Shown piece after piece: positions 25,445-33,009 of a DNA stretch of 64,000 nt (position 1 is its first letter; each line of letters starts with the position of its first letter). The notes beneath the pieces are model-generated. The model was not told where the DNA came from. It worked only from the letters and a program-made list of their open reading frames with translations, and searched no databases. This stretch comes from Streptomyces sp. CBMA291 (GTDB lineage Bacteria; Actinomycetota; Actinomycetes; Streptomycetales; Streptomycetaceae), in contig NZ_MSJP01000034.1 of assembly GCF_014596525.1 (NCBI RefSeq), forward strand, positions 106,579 to 170,578. Reading direction: 5' to 3'. Position numbers and translations under genes: made by a program.

Positions 25445-26791
25445 TCAGAGGCCCACATCCCGTGCCCCGAGGTCCTCCAGGGTCTCCCGGCGCACCAGGA
25501 GCCGGGACCGGCCCTCGTGGACGGCGACGACCGGCGGACGTCCGACGAGGTTGTACGAGGAGGCCATCGACAGGTGGTAGGCGCCCGCCACCGGCACCGC
25601 GAGCAGGTCCCCCGGGTGCACGTCGGCGGGGAGCGGGACGTCCTCGGCGACGATGTCCCCGGCTTCGCAGTGGCGTCCGACGACCGTCACGCGCGCGGGC
25701 CCGGCTCCCGAGCGCCTGCCGATCAGCCGGGGCGCGTACCGCACCCCGTACAGGGCGGGGCGCGGGTTGTCGCTCATCCCGCCGTCCACCGCCACGAAGG
25801 TCCGGCCGGGGCTCCGCTTCACCGCGAGCACCCGGTAGATCGCCACTCCGGCGGGACCGGTGACCGCGCGCCCCGGTTCGAGGATCAGACGCGGGACGGG
25901 AAGTCCGGCGGCGGCGCAGCTCGCGGCCAGTTCGGCGCGGACCCGCCGAGCGAGGTCGGCGAGGTCGAGGGCGGGTTCGCCGGGGCGGTGGGCGATGCCG
26001 TGCCCGCCGCCGAGGTCGAGTTCCGGCAGGGCGACCCCGTGGGTGTCGCGGACCCTGGCCATCAGGCCGACGAGCCGCCGTACGGCCACCAGATAGGGCT
26101 TGACGTCCGTGATCTGCGAGCCCAGATGGCAGTGGATCCCGGTCAGTTCGAGCCGTGGCTGCTCCAGTACGCGCGCGAGGGCGTGCTGGGCGTGCCCGTC
26201 GCCGAGGGAGAGACCGAACTTCTGGTCGTCGGTGCCGGTCCGGATCTTCCGGTGGCCGCCCGCCGCGATCCCCGGTGTCACCCGGACCATGACCTTCTGG
26301 CGGTCTCCCGCGCCGACGGCGGCGGCGATGCGGGCGATCTCGGAGGGGGTGTCGATGACGATGCGGCCGACTCCGAGGCGCAGGGCGCTCTCCAGGTCGC
26401 GCGGCGATTTGGCGTTGCCGTGGAGCAGGATCCGCTCGGGCGGGAACCCGGCGGCCACGGCGAGTTCGAGTTCCCCGGCGGAGCAGACGTCGAGTCCCAG
26501 CCCCTCCTCGGCGACCCAGCGGGTGACGGCACGGCAGAGGAAGGCCTTGGCCGCGTAGTGGATCCCGGCTCCGGGGAAGGCCGCCCGATAGGCACGGCAG
26601 CGCTCGCGGACCTCGGCTTCGTCCAGGACGTAGACGGGGGTCCCGTACTCCTCGGCGATCCCGGCGAGCGGCACACCACCGACGAGAAGGCTCCCGTGAG
26701 CCTGCTCGGTGACGCTCCGGGGCCAGACGGAGAGGGCGGATGCGGGGGTACAGGGGTCGGCGGGGGCGGCGGTGAGGGGAAGCGTGGTCAT
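25445..26791 (-). CDS. lysA: Diaminopimelate decarboxylase
   Basis: A 448-residue fold-type III PLP enzyme. The PLP lysine is in IHYAAKAFLC (about residue 82), followed by DVCSAGELELAVAAG, ILLHGNAKS, GIHCHLGSQI, the phosphate-binding LDLGGGHGIAH, EPGRAVTGPAG, and the active-site Cys from the partner subunit in GRHCEAGDIVAED. The C-terminal GAYHLSMASSYNLVGRPP is the usual DapDC signature. It converts meso-diaminopimelate to lysine. It is the second gene of a two-gene unit with the SAV_915 gene 12 bases upstream, and not next to the thrA/hom genes that often neighbour the main lysA, so it may be a second copy. Confidence 0.9.
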   Translation of the reverse strand: MTTLPLTAAPADPCTPASALSVWPRSVTEQAHGSLLVGGVPLAGIAEEYGTPVYVLDEAEVRERCRAYRAAFPGAGIHYAAKAFLCRAVTRWVAEEGLGLDVCSAGELELAVAAGFPPERILLHGNAKSPRDLESALRLGVGRIVIDTPSEIARIAAAVGAGDRQKVMVRVTPGIAAGGHRKIRTGTDDQKFGLSLGDGHAQHALARVLEQPRLELTGIHCHLGSQITDVKPYLVAVRRLVGLMARVRDTHGVALPELDLGGGHGIAHRPGEPALDLADLARRVRAELAASCAAAGLPVPRLILEPGRAVTGPAGVAIYRVLAVKRSPGRTFVAVDGGMSDNPRPALYGVRYAPRLIGRRSGAGPARVTVVGRHCEAGDIVAEDVPLPADVHPGDLLAVPVAGAYHLSMASSYNLVGRPPVVAVHEGRSRLLVRRETLEDLGARDVGL

Positions 26792-26803
26792 CTCGGGCCC
26801 CCT

Positions 26804-27190
26804 TCAGCGCGTGAGAGCCGTGACGGGGCGCGGGGTGGGGCCTTGCGCGCCGCAGGTCTCGACGGCGAGGACGTCCGGGGTCCGGATCGGCGCCGACACC
26901 GGGGACGGCGCCGTGAGCACCGGGTCGACCGTCAAGGCGCGGACTCCCAGTGGCTCCATCAGGGCGCGCAGGGCCGGCTCGGAGAGGCCGATCCAGGGGC
27001 GGCCGGTTCCGAGGGCGGCCGTGAGCCGGGCCGGGTCGGTGAAGGCGACGGCGGTCCGGTCGCCGACGGGCGTACGGAAGAGGCGGACGGCCGTGTGGCC
27101 GTGCGGGCCCGGCCGGACGGGGACGCAGAGCCGCCCGGCCGGGAGGGGTTCGGCGGGCTCGGGATCGTCTCCGTACAGGGTGTGCTTCAT
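26804..27190 (-). CDS. SAV_915-like protein
   Basis: A 128-residue acidic protein. The motifs VRLFRTPVGDRTAVAFTDPARL, WIGLSEPALRALMEPLGVR and ALTVDPVLTAP correspond to the SAV_915 family, related to SseB-type enhanced-serine-sensitivity domains. Function unknown. ATG 27190 has GGAGG five bases upstream; the open frame to 27631 is not supported. It lies 12 bases before lysA on the same strand, so the two are almost certainly co-transcribed. Confidence 0.8.
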   Translation of the reverse strand: MKHTLYGDDPEPAEPLPAGRLCVPVRPGPHGHTAVRLFRTPVGDRTAVAFTDPARLTAALGTGRPWIGLSEPALRALMEPLGVRALTVDPVLTAPSPVSAPIRTPDVLAVETCGAQGPTPRPVTALTR

Positions 27191-27608
27191 GGTCGCCTCC
27201 GGGGTCGGGTGGTCGGGTCCCGGCACGATCGCACCGGGTTCCTCGAACGCTATGCCCGGCGGCCACCCCGCCCGTGCTCTCCCTGACGCACCCCTGACGT
27301 CAGGGGTGCGTACAGATACGGGCCTCTGACGCGTCCCTGGGGACCTGCGGGCCACCAGAGTCCCGGTGCGCCGGTCCCTCATCCTCCGGTAGAGCGTCAG
27401 GCGGCTCGGCCAGTCGGGGCGCGGGGCGGACGCGGCGTACGGTGGCAGGAGGACAGGGGCGGGTGCGTCGTTGACGCGTGTGCCGGTGGCGGCGAGAAAA
27501 CACGGCATCCCCAGCGTGCGCATGGCATGAGGGGTGCGAGGTATCCGCCGGGAGGGCACCCTCCCGCCGCTACCCCCGCCGCTACCGCGGCCAAGGAGAC
27601 CGACGACC
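27191..27608. other. Non-coding stretch upstream of the SAV_915-lysA unit, with a long palindrome
   Basis: I see no gene in these 418 bases. The main structure is the 26-bp palindrome described separately. The rest has no clear promoter or repeat. On the right it meets the decayed region that begins with the glyoxalase pseudogene. Confidence 0.6.
27286..27311. promoter_or_regulatory. Perfect 26-bp palindrome
   Basis: The left arm ACGCACCCCTGAC (27286-27298) is followed directly by its exact reverse complement (27299-27311). The centre is TGACGTCA. It lies about 96 bases before the SAV_915 start. With no loop it suits a dimeric or tetrameric regulator better than a terminator, though a hairpin could form after opening a few central pairs. 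Confidence 0.75.
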
Positions 27609-27810
27609 TTGCACCTCGATCTGATCGTCATCTAAACGGACCGGCTCGACGCCTGCCGCGCCTTCTACACCGGCCTGGTCCTGTCCCTCGCACCGGAGCA
27701 GCACGGCACCGGTCCCCAGCACCACGCCGCAACTCTGGAAAGCGGCACGGTGATCGAGCTGTACCCGACGGTCTCACGCCCCGCCACCGGCTACCTCCGC
27801 CTGGGCCTGA
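27609..27810 (+). pseudogene. Glyoxalase/VOC-fold protein, broken by an in-frame stop and truncated
   Basis: Read from TTG 27609, the frame gives LHLDLIVI, then TAA (27633-27635), then TDRLDACRAFYTGLVLSL and APEQHGTGPQHHAATLES followed by GTVIELYP and GYLRLGL. This is the start of a vicinal-oxygen-chelate protein (glyoxalase/bleomycin-resistance type), where the first metal His is in LHLDL and the stop sits where a Tyr would be expected. Similarity ends near 27807, exactly where a 31-bp inverted repeat begins, so the second half of the domain is missing. It cannot make a full protein. Confidence 0.8.
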
Positions 27811-27976
27811 CCACCACCACGACAACCCGCTCCCCCCGGCCACGGTCCGCTCACCGCTCACCGCTCACCCCGCAGGCTTCGTCGACGGCTCGGCGACGGT
27901 GAGGACGATCGTGCGGCCGTCCGGGTCGGCAAGGGTGTACCGGCCGGGGGAGCGGGTTGTCGTGGTGGTGGTCAGG
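27806..27976. repeat. 31-bp exact inverted repeat with a 109-bp centre
   Basis: Bases 27806-27836 (starting CCTGACCACCACCACGACAA) recur exactly on the opposite strand at 27946-27976. The similarity goes on a little through GGCC after a one-base difference. The left arm begins at the break in the glyoxalase pseudogene; the right arm lies in the trypsin-like fragment at its GDRWILT motif. Confidence 0.9.
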
Positions 27977-28108
27977 ATCCATCTGTCGCCGATGACCGAC
28001 CCTCCGCACCTGGGGTGCCAGCCGTCGGTGGCCTGCTGCCGCACGGAGACCTGGTACGGGTACGTGCCTTCGGGGGCGTCCGTCCCGTCGACGAGTGGAT
28101 GCAGCCGC
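27865..28108 (-). pseudogene. Trypsin-like (S1) serine protease, N-terminal fragment
   Basis: The minus-strand frame reads LHPLVDGTDAPEGTYPYQVS, then a short stretch with CGGSVIGDRWILT, which is the mature N-terminus and the strand just before the catalytic His of an S1 protease. Instead of AAHC the frame continues TTTTTRSPGRYTLADPDGRT and stops at 27865. No catalytic His, Asp or Ser follows, and there is no signal peptide upstream because a small membrane-protein gene abuts it. It is a remnant of about 55 recognisable residues. Confidence 0.75.
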
Positions 28109-28109
28109 G

Positions 28110-28475
28110 CTACCAGTGTCGGCCTGCTGCGCCATGGCGGCGTCCACATACGCGGTCGACCAGGGCGAAGACGGTCAGGGCGACCGTCGACGCGGTCCCC
28201 ATGACCAGGGCATCCGCCACATACCGGCCCAGGTCCGGCCGCAGGATGTCCACAAGCCCGAACAGCACGAAAAAACCCGCGAGGCACGCCGCGACAGCCG
28301 CCCGCCAGCAGCGGTGATACGCAATGAACCACTGGGTCAAGCCCAGGCCGATCACGGGTGCAGGGGACAGCTGCGGCTCATCGAGGGCGGCGAACACCCC
28401 GTATCCCAGCCCGCTGATCGCCCAGCAGGCGGCGCTCACGAGTGCCGTCTCGCTCCAGGACACGGGCCGCTTCAC
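28110..28475 (-). CDS. Small membrane protein, second of a coupled pair
   Basis: A 121-residue protein with about three to four membrane segments (ALVSAACWAISGLGYGVFAAL, AAVAACLAGFFVLFGLVDIL and MGTASTVALTVFALVDRV). GTG 28475 overlaps the stop of the upstream gene in a GTGA tetrad (28472-28475), so its translation is probably coupled. I recognise no family. The end abuts the protease fragment, and its last residues (after VDRV) may have been altered by rearrangement. Confidence 0.65.
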   Translation of the reverse strand: MKRPVSWSETALVSAACWAISGLGYGVFAALDEPQLSPAPVIGLGLTQWFIAYHRCWRAAVAACLAGFFVLFGLVDILRPDLGRYVADALVMGTASTVALTVFALVDRVCGRRHGAAGRHW

Positions 28476-28837
28476 TTGTGCCGTCTGTGCCGGCCACTGA
28501 CGGCACCACCAGTCCGACGGCGCGCTCGCCACTGGGACACGCATGCCGCGATCACAGAAAAGATCAGGAGCGGTCCGGCAGCCCAGTGGAGCACGGCCAT
28601 CGGCCAGGCCGGCTCCTTGCCGGCCAGCATGGTCGTCATCCTGGCAGCCATGCCGATGCCCAGCAGCACATGGGCGAGACCCCAGGTGCGGGCCACCCAC
28701 ACGGGACCCTCGATCGGCTGCGGCGGCCGGTGCGGCCGGAGCACGGCCCGCCCTCCCAGCCACACCGAGCCCAGTGCCATGACCGTCATGAACACTCCCC
28801 CAGCCGTCTCCAGCCCATCGGTCTGGATCCCGAACAT
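28472..28837 (-). CDS. Small membrane protein, first of a coupled pair
   Basis: A 121-residue protein with three membrane segments (VFMTVMALGSVWLGGRAVL, WGLAHVLLGIGMAARM and WAAGPLLIFSVIAACVSQW) and a basic C-terminal tail (RARRRTGG). ATG 28837 lacks a strong ribosome binding site. Its stop overlaps the next gene by four bases. It has the same length as its partner, but I see no clear sequence similarity between them. No family recognised; a two-subunit membrane complex is possible but unproven. Confidence 0.65.
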   Translation of the reverse strand: MFGIQTDGLETAGGVFMTVMALGSVWLGGRAVLRPHRPPQPIEGPVWVARTWGLAHVLLGIGMAARMTTMLAGKEPAWPMAVLHWAAGPLLIFSVIAACVSQWRARRRTGGAVSGRHRRHK

Positions 28838-28974
28838 CCGCGCCCCGCTCTTCTCACGTCATGCCGCCTCCCACACCAAGGCCCGCACCGGGTCGCCATG
28901 ATGGCGTTCCGGATGCGACACCTCATGTGCAGGGCGCGGCAGGTGGTGGGAGCAGTTGTCTTCCGGCATCCGGC

Positions 28975-29345
28975 AATGTGGGGAGGAGCGACGGGAAAGC
29001 GCGTTGTTCGTCGAATTGCGGCGGGTCTTGAGGCAGTGGTGGAGCCGACCGAGGAAGTGGTTGAGCGGGTGTCGTCGTGCGGCGGCATGCCCGTCTCCGT
29101 GTTCGCGTCGGTGGTGAGCATTGGCTTCGGGGGAGGCGGTGAGGGCGGCGAAGTCCCGGAGGAAGCCGACGTCGACGAGGCGGCTGCGGCCGCCTCCGCG
29201 AGATCGTCCACGGCCTGGCAGGTGGCGTCCAACTGCTTGAGCAGGGCCAGGAGCTGGTGGCCGAAGACGTCCTCGGCGCCGGGCGGCTGGTGGGCGTACT
29301 CGGCGCGGAAGTCGTCCCGCGGCCGCTCGGCTTCCGCGTCGCAGC
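28975..29345 (-). pseudogene. IS110-family transposase relic, internally deleted and frameshifted
   Basis: Three minus-strand segments in different frames match the C-terminal half of IS110/IS116-type transposases. About 29330-29180 reads GHQLLALLKQLDATCQAVDD and LAEAA. About 29157-29025 reads FAALTASPEANAHH, then HPLNHFLGRLHHCLKTR. About 29020-28978 reads PQFDEQRAFPSLL. A middle block of the domain (with the conserved Ser region, PGLG to AYAG) is missing between the first and second segments, and a frameshift separates the second and third. The catalytic DEDD half and the element ends are gone. The element is dead. Confidence 0.75.
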
Positions 29346-29465
29346 CGCGGAGGCGGCCGCTGCGTTTGGCCGGGCAATACCGCCACTGAGCTTGCTTGAT
29401 GGCCTTGGGCACCCGAATCCGCTAGCGTCTGCCCGGCCAGCCCATGAAGAGGCCAGGAGGTATCG

Positions 29466-30101
29466 TTGTCCTCGGCACCACCACCCCCCGGCAGTGACCC
29501 GAGCCCGACTCCGGATTCGGCTTCCGAACCAGCACCTCCCCCGCAGCGCCCGTCGCGCACGCGTCAGACAAGGGAGTGGTTCGGCGGTCTGACCGAGGCG
29601 GGGAAAGTCGCTCTTGTCGCCGCAGTGATCACGACCGTCGGCGGCGGGATGTTCGGCGTGGCCATCGCCGTCACCACCGCGTTGGCCTCCGGTGGGGACA
29701 GCGCTGAAAGCGGCGGAAACAAACAGGCCACGGTTGCTACCGAAACGCCTTCCCCGCAGAAGACTTCTCACGATCAGCCGAATACCGTCCTGCCGACCAG
29801 CGCCATCGAGTGCAAGGTTCGCGACGAAGTCCTGTACTGCACGGGCAGCCTGTCCGAGATCAAGTTGCGCCGTCAACGCAGCACGGACACCGAGGTCGTT
29901 TACACGCTCAACGGCCAACCCAGCCGATATTTATGCTGGGGACATGGCCAGTTCTACTCGGAAGGCAACGACATCTGGTATTGGACGCAGTTCAAGGGCC
30001 AGGATTACTGGGGCAATGTCCGGGCGGTGGATTTGGGCCTGGGGGACACTCCGGTCAATGGCCTACCTGAATGCAGTACCCCTGCCGCGCGGGCAAGGTA
30101 G
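29466..30101 (+). CDS. Orphan membrane-anchored protein with a four-cysteine outer domain
   Basis: A 211-residue protein starting at TTG 29466, five bases after a strong AGGAGG. The N-terminus is Pro/Ser-rich, residues about 47-72 form one membrane segment (VALVAAVITTVGGGMFGVAI), and the outer region has cysteines in AIECKVRD, LYCTG, YLCWGHG and LPECS, plus aromatic repeats (YSEGNDIWYWTQFKGQDYWG). Codon use is less G/C-biased than in neighbouring genes (AAC/AAA/ACT codons are frequent), which together with the flanking relics suggests acquired DNA. No family recognised. A TAGCGT -10-like element lies at 29423-29428. Confidence 0.7.
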   Translation: MSSAPPPPGSDPSPTPDSASEPAPPPQRPSRTRQTREWFGGLTEAGKVALVAAVITTVGGGMFGVAIAVTTALASGGDSAESGGNKQATVATETPSPQKTSHDQPNTVLPTSAIECKVRDEVLYCTGSLSEIKLRRQRSTDTEVVYTLNGQPSRYLCWGHGQFYSEGNDIWYWTQFKGQDYWGNVRAVDLGLGDTPVNGLPECSTPAARAR

Positions 30102-30703
30102 GGAAAGGCGGAGACCTTTCCGGACCTCCCGTGCGGTGCGACCGCGGGGGCGGGAATTCCGCCGGGCGGGGTGAACCTGTGCACGGACCGGGTTTCGGCA
30201 GTCGCTTGGTGGCGGTGCGCCTCGGCGTGACCAAGCGGCCGTGGCTGCCGTTCGGCTGGCCGGCACTCGCCGCTCTGGTCGTCGGCGGTCAGCACTGCAT
30301 TCCGCAGCCGTGGTCGGCGGTCGTCATCCCGTGGGGCTGTTCGCCGCGCTGAGCCTCGCCTGCCGGGACAAGCCCGGGAGCCGAATCCGTCCGGCGGGTG
30401 AGGCCCGCAGCCGGAGCCGGCCGGACCGACCTCCCCTGAGCCGTGGCACGACCTGCCCTGCGCACACCGGACCAGGACCAGGCCGTTTCCCGTGGATCAC
30501 ATGCCGTCGATATCCGCCATATCCGTGTACACCGAATCATCTCTGACGCTTGGTCAAAAAAGTCGGCATCGAGTCGGCAAGAGTTCCGCCAACACCCGTT
30601 TCCGACCGCCGCGGACCGCTAAGATCCACAACCATCCATACGCCCTCCGATCTGCGAGAACACAGCTCAGCGCGCTATCTGTTCACCTAACGAGGAGAGT
30701 CAG
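30102..30703. other. Non-coding 600-bp stretch before the dihydroxyacetone kinase operon
   Basis: Several short frames exist but none shows family similarity or a convincing start. The right 190 bases (30510-30700) are clearly richer in A/T than the surroundings and contain a run of six A in GGTCAAAAAAGTC and a TAAGAT -10-like element at 30620-30625; this is the probable promoter region of dhaK. I find no riboswitch or RNA gene that I can name. Confidence 0.55.
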
Positions 30704-31696
30704 TTGAGGATGCTCATCAACGTTCCGGAGACCGTCGTCGCCGACGCCCTGCGCGGAATGGCCGCCGCGCACCCCGAGTTGACCGTGGACGTGGAGCGGC
30801 GGATCGTTCTGCGGCGGGACGCGCCCGTCGCCGGGCAGGTCGCGCTGGTGTCCGGCGGAGGGTCCGGGCACGAGCCCCTGCACGGCGGTTTCGTGGGACC
30901 CGGCATGCTCGCCGCCGCGTGTCCCGGCGAAGTGTTCACCTCCCCCGTTCCCGATCAGATGGTGCGGGCGGCAGCAGCCGTCGACAGCGGCGCCGGAGTG
31001 CTGTTCATCGTCAAGAACTACACCGGCGACGTGCTGAACTTCGAGATGGCGGCCGAACTTGCCGAGGACGAGGGCATCCAGGTCGCCAAGGTCCTCGTCG
31101 ACGACGACGTCGCCGTGGCCGACAGCCTCTACACGGCGGGGCGGCGCGGGACCGGGGCCACGCTCTTCGTGGAGAAGATCGCGGGCGCCGCCGCCGAGGA
31201 GGGCGCACCCCTGGAGCGGGTCGAGTCGATCGCCCGCCGGGTCAACGAACGTTCCCGTTCCTTCGGCGTGGCGCTGAGCGCCTGCACCACACCCGCCAAG
31301 GGCAGCCCCACCTTCGACCTCCCGGACGGCGAACTGGAGCTGGGCGTCGGCATCCACGGCGAACCCGGGCGTGAGCGGCGGCCGATGATGACCTCCCGGG
31401 AGATCGCGGACTTCACCGTCGACGCCGTCCTGGAGGACCTCCGCCCCTCCGGCCCGGTGATCGCCCTGGTCAACGGGATGGGCGCGACCCCGCTCCTGGA
31501 GCTGTACGGATTCAACGCCGAGGTGCAGCGGGTGCTCGGCGAGCGGGGCGTGCCCGTGGCCCGGACGCTGGTGGGGAACTACGTGACCTCGCTCGACATG
31601 GCCGGCTGCTCGGTGACCCTGTGCGAAGTGGACGAGGAACTGCTCCGGCTGTGGGACGCCCCCGTGCGGACGCCCGCGCTGCGCTGGGGCCGGTGA
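30704..31696 (+). CDS. dhaK: Dihydroxyacetone kinase, DhaK subunit
   Basis: A 330-residue DhaK subunit. It has GGGSGHEPLHGGFVGPGML near residue 47, the substrate-site NYTGDVLNFEMA near 107, and VGIHGEPGRERR, which holds the His that binds dihydroxyacetone as a hemiaminal. The best start is TTG 30704, six bases after GAGGAG; ATG 30710 would be 12 bases away. DhaK binds dihydroxyacetone and passes phosphate from DhaL. It is the first gene of dhaKLM. Confidence 0.95.
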   Translation: MRMLINVPETVVADALRGMAAAHPELTVDVERRIVLRRDAPVAGQVALVSGGGSGHEPLHGGFVGPGMLAAACPGEVFTSPVPDQMVRAAAAVDSGAGVLFIVKNYTGDVLNFEMAAELAEDEGIQVAKVLVDDDVAVADSLYTAGRRGTGATLFVEKIAGAAAEEGAPLERVESIARRVNERSRSFGVALSACTTPAKGSPTFDLPDGELELGVGIHGEPGRERRPMMTSREIADFTVDAVLEDLRPSGPVIALVNGMGATPLLELYGFNAEVQRVLGERGVPVARTLVGNYVTSLDMAGCSVTLCEVDEELLRLWDAPVRTPALRWGR

Positions 31697-31722
31697 GACG
31701 CGGGATGGGACAGGTGGACGAG

Positions 31723-32409
31723 ATGACGGAGACCTACGGCGCGGACTTCCTGGCGCGCTGGCTGATCGCAGCCGCCAGAGCCGTCGAGCGTGATGCGGAC
31801 CGGCTCACCGAGCTGGATTCGGCCATCGGCGACGCCGACCACGGCGCCAACCTGAAGCGGGGCTTCGCCGCCGTGACCGAGACGCTGACGAAGGAGCCGC
31901 CGCAGACCCCGGGCGCGGTGCTCGCCACCGCCGGACGGGAGCTGATCTCCACCGTCGGCGGCGCCTCGGGACCCCTGTACGGCACGCTGCTGCGCCGTAC
32001 GGGAAAGGCCCTGGGGGACGGCGTACGGATCACCCGGGAGGAGCTGGCGGAAGCGCTCGGCTCCGGGGTGACGGCGGTGTCCCGCCTCGGCGGCGCCCAG
32101 GTCGGCGACAAGACGATGCTGGACGCCCTGGTACCGGCCGTGGCGGGACTGCGGGAGTCGTTCGACGCGGCCCGCACGGCCGCCGAGGACGGCGCCCTCG
32201 CGACCGTACCGCTGCGGGCCCGCAAGGGCAGGGCGAGCTATCTGGGCGAGCGCTCGGAGGGGCACCAGGACCCGGGGGCGACGTCCTCCGCGCTGCTGTT
32301 CACGGCACTGGCCGAGACGGCGCACGGCGGCGGCTCCCCCGAGGGCGGCGAGACGGCAGCGGACGAGACCACACGGGGCGCGGCCCCGCACACCGAGGAG
32401 GCGTCATGA
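31723..32409 (+). CDS. dhaL: Dihydroxyacetone kinase, DhaL subunit
   Basis: A 228-residue ADP-binding subunit with the family motifs LDSAIGDADHGANLKRGF (three conserved Asp that hold magnesium), TVGGASGPLYG near residue 84, GDKTMLDAL and the late GHQDPGATSSALL. In PTS-type systems DhaL carries a bound ADP that is rephosphorylated by DhaM. I prefer ATG 31723 (AGGTGG upstream); ATG 31705 is also possible. Gap to dhaK is 26 bases; the 3' end overlaps dhaM by four bases (ATGA). The extra 30 C-terminal residues are low-complexity. Confidence 0.93.
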   Translation: MTETYGADFLARWLIAAARAVERDADRLTELDSAIGDADHGANLKRGFAAVTETLTKEPPQTPGAVLATAGRELISTVGGASGPLYGTLLRRTGKALGDGVRITREELAEALGSGVTAVSRLGGAQVGDKTMLDALVPAVAGLRESFDAARTAAEDGALATVPLRARKGRASYLGERSEGHQDPGATSSALLFTALAETAHGGGSPEGGETAADETTRGAAPHTEEAS

Positions 32410-32825
32410 GTTCAGGAAGCGGCAAGGAACTGGTCGGCATCGTGCTCGTCTCGCACAGCGCCGCCGTCGCCAGGGCCGTGGCCGAGCTGGCACGGGGCCT
32501 CGCCGGAGGCGGGGATCTCGCCCCGATAGCCTCGGCGGGCGGCACCCCCGACGGCGGCCTGGGCACCAGCTCCGAGCTGATCCGCGCGGCGGCCGAGTCC
32601 GTCGACCGGGGAGCCGGAGTGGCGATCCTGGTCGACCTCGGCAGCGCCGTGCTCACGGTGAAGGCCCTGCTCGCCGAGGGTGACGAACTCCCCGAGGGGA
32701 CCCGTCTCGCGGACGCCCCCTTCGTCGAGGGCGCGGTCGCCGCCCTCGTCACGGCCAGCGCGGGCGGCTGTATCGACGCGGTGACGGCGGCGGCTTCGGA
32801 GGCGTACGTCTACCGGAAGGAGTGA
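32406..32825 (+). CDS. dhaM: PTS-dependent dihydroxyacetone kinase phosphotransferase, DhaM (EIIA-Man domain)
   Basis: A 139-residue EIIA-mannose-fold protein. The phosphorylated His is in GIVLVSHSAAVARA (about residue 17). GTSSELIRAA and ILVDLGSAVLTVKALL complete the fold. Only the EIIA-like domain is present; the HPr and EI-like domains found in E. coli DhaM are missing, as in many Gram-positive DhaM proteins, so general HPr must supply phosphate. It overlaps dhaL by four bases and ends the operon before a strong hairpin. Confidence 0.93.
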   Translation: MSSGSGKELVGIVLVSHSAAVARAVAELARGLAGGGDLAPIASAGGTPDGGLGTSSELIRAAAESVDRGAGVAILVDLGSAVLTVKALLAEGDELPEGTRLADAPFVEGAVAALVTASAGGCIDAVTAAASEAYVYRKE

Positions 32826-32857
32826 GGTTCTCGCGGCGCCCGCACACGCCCTTCCCT

Positions 32858-32881
32858 GGATCCCTTCACGGGAAGGGATCC
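32858..32881 (+). terminator. Intrinsic terminator of dhaKLM
   Basis: GGATCCCTTC (32858-32867) pairs perfectly with GAAGGGATCC (32872-32881) across a four-base loop. It begins 33 bases after the dhaM stop and is followed by a pyrimidine-rich run. Confidence 0.8.
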
Positions 32882-32985
32882 CTCTTCGTCCCCTTCCGTG
32901 CGTCCCGGTCCGCAGTCGTCGGTCGGGGCGCACGGCCGGAGCCCCCGGCCTATTTATTACCGAGTAGTAGACATCACTCCTCAAA

Positions 32986-33009
32986 TCTTCTGCAACTAGT
33001 TGCAGAAGA
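32986..33009. promoter_or_regulatory. Perfect 24-bp palindrome over the fadH promoter
   Basis: The left half TCTTCTGCAACT (32986-32997) is followed directly by its exact reverse complement (32998-33009). The -35 element TTGCAG lies within the right half. The PadR-family gene just after fadH is the nearest regulator, although the site also resembles MarR-type operators. Confidence 0.8.

Noticed and set aside
27797..27980. Possible fold-back hairpin acting as a terminator or attenuator
   Set aside because: The 31-bp arms are 109 bp apart and lie inside two gene remnants; a rearrangement explains them better than a regulatory RNA.
30071..30546. Short plus-strand frames of about 93-101 codons after the four-cysteine gene
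   Set aside because: No ribosome binding site, no similarity, and frames overlap each other; one hydrophobic stretch alone is not enough to call a gene.
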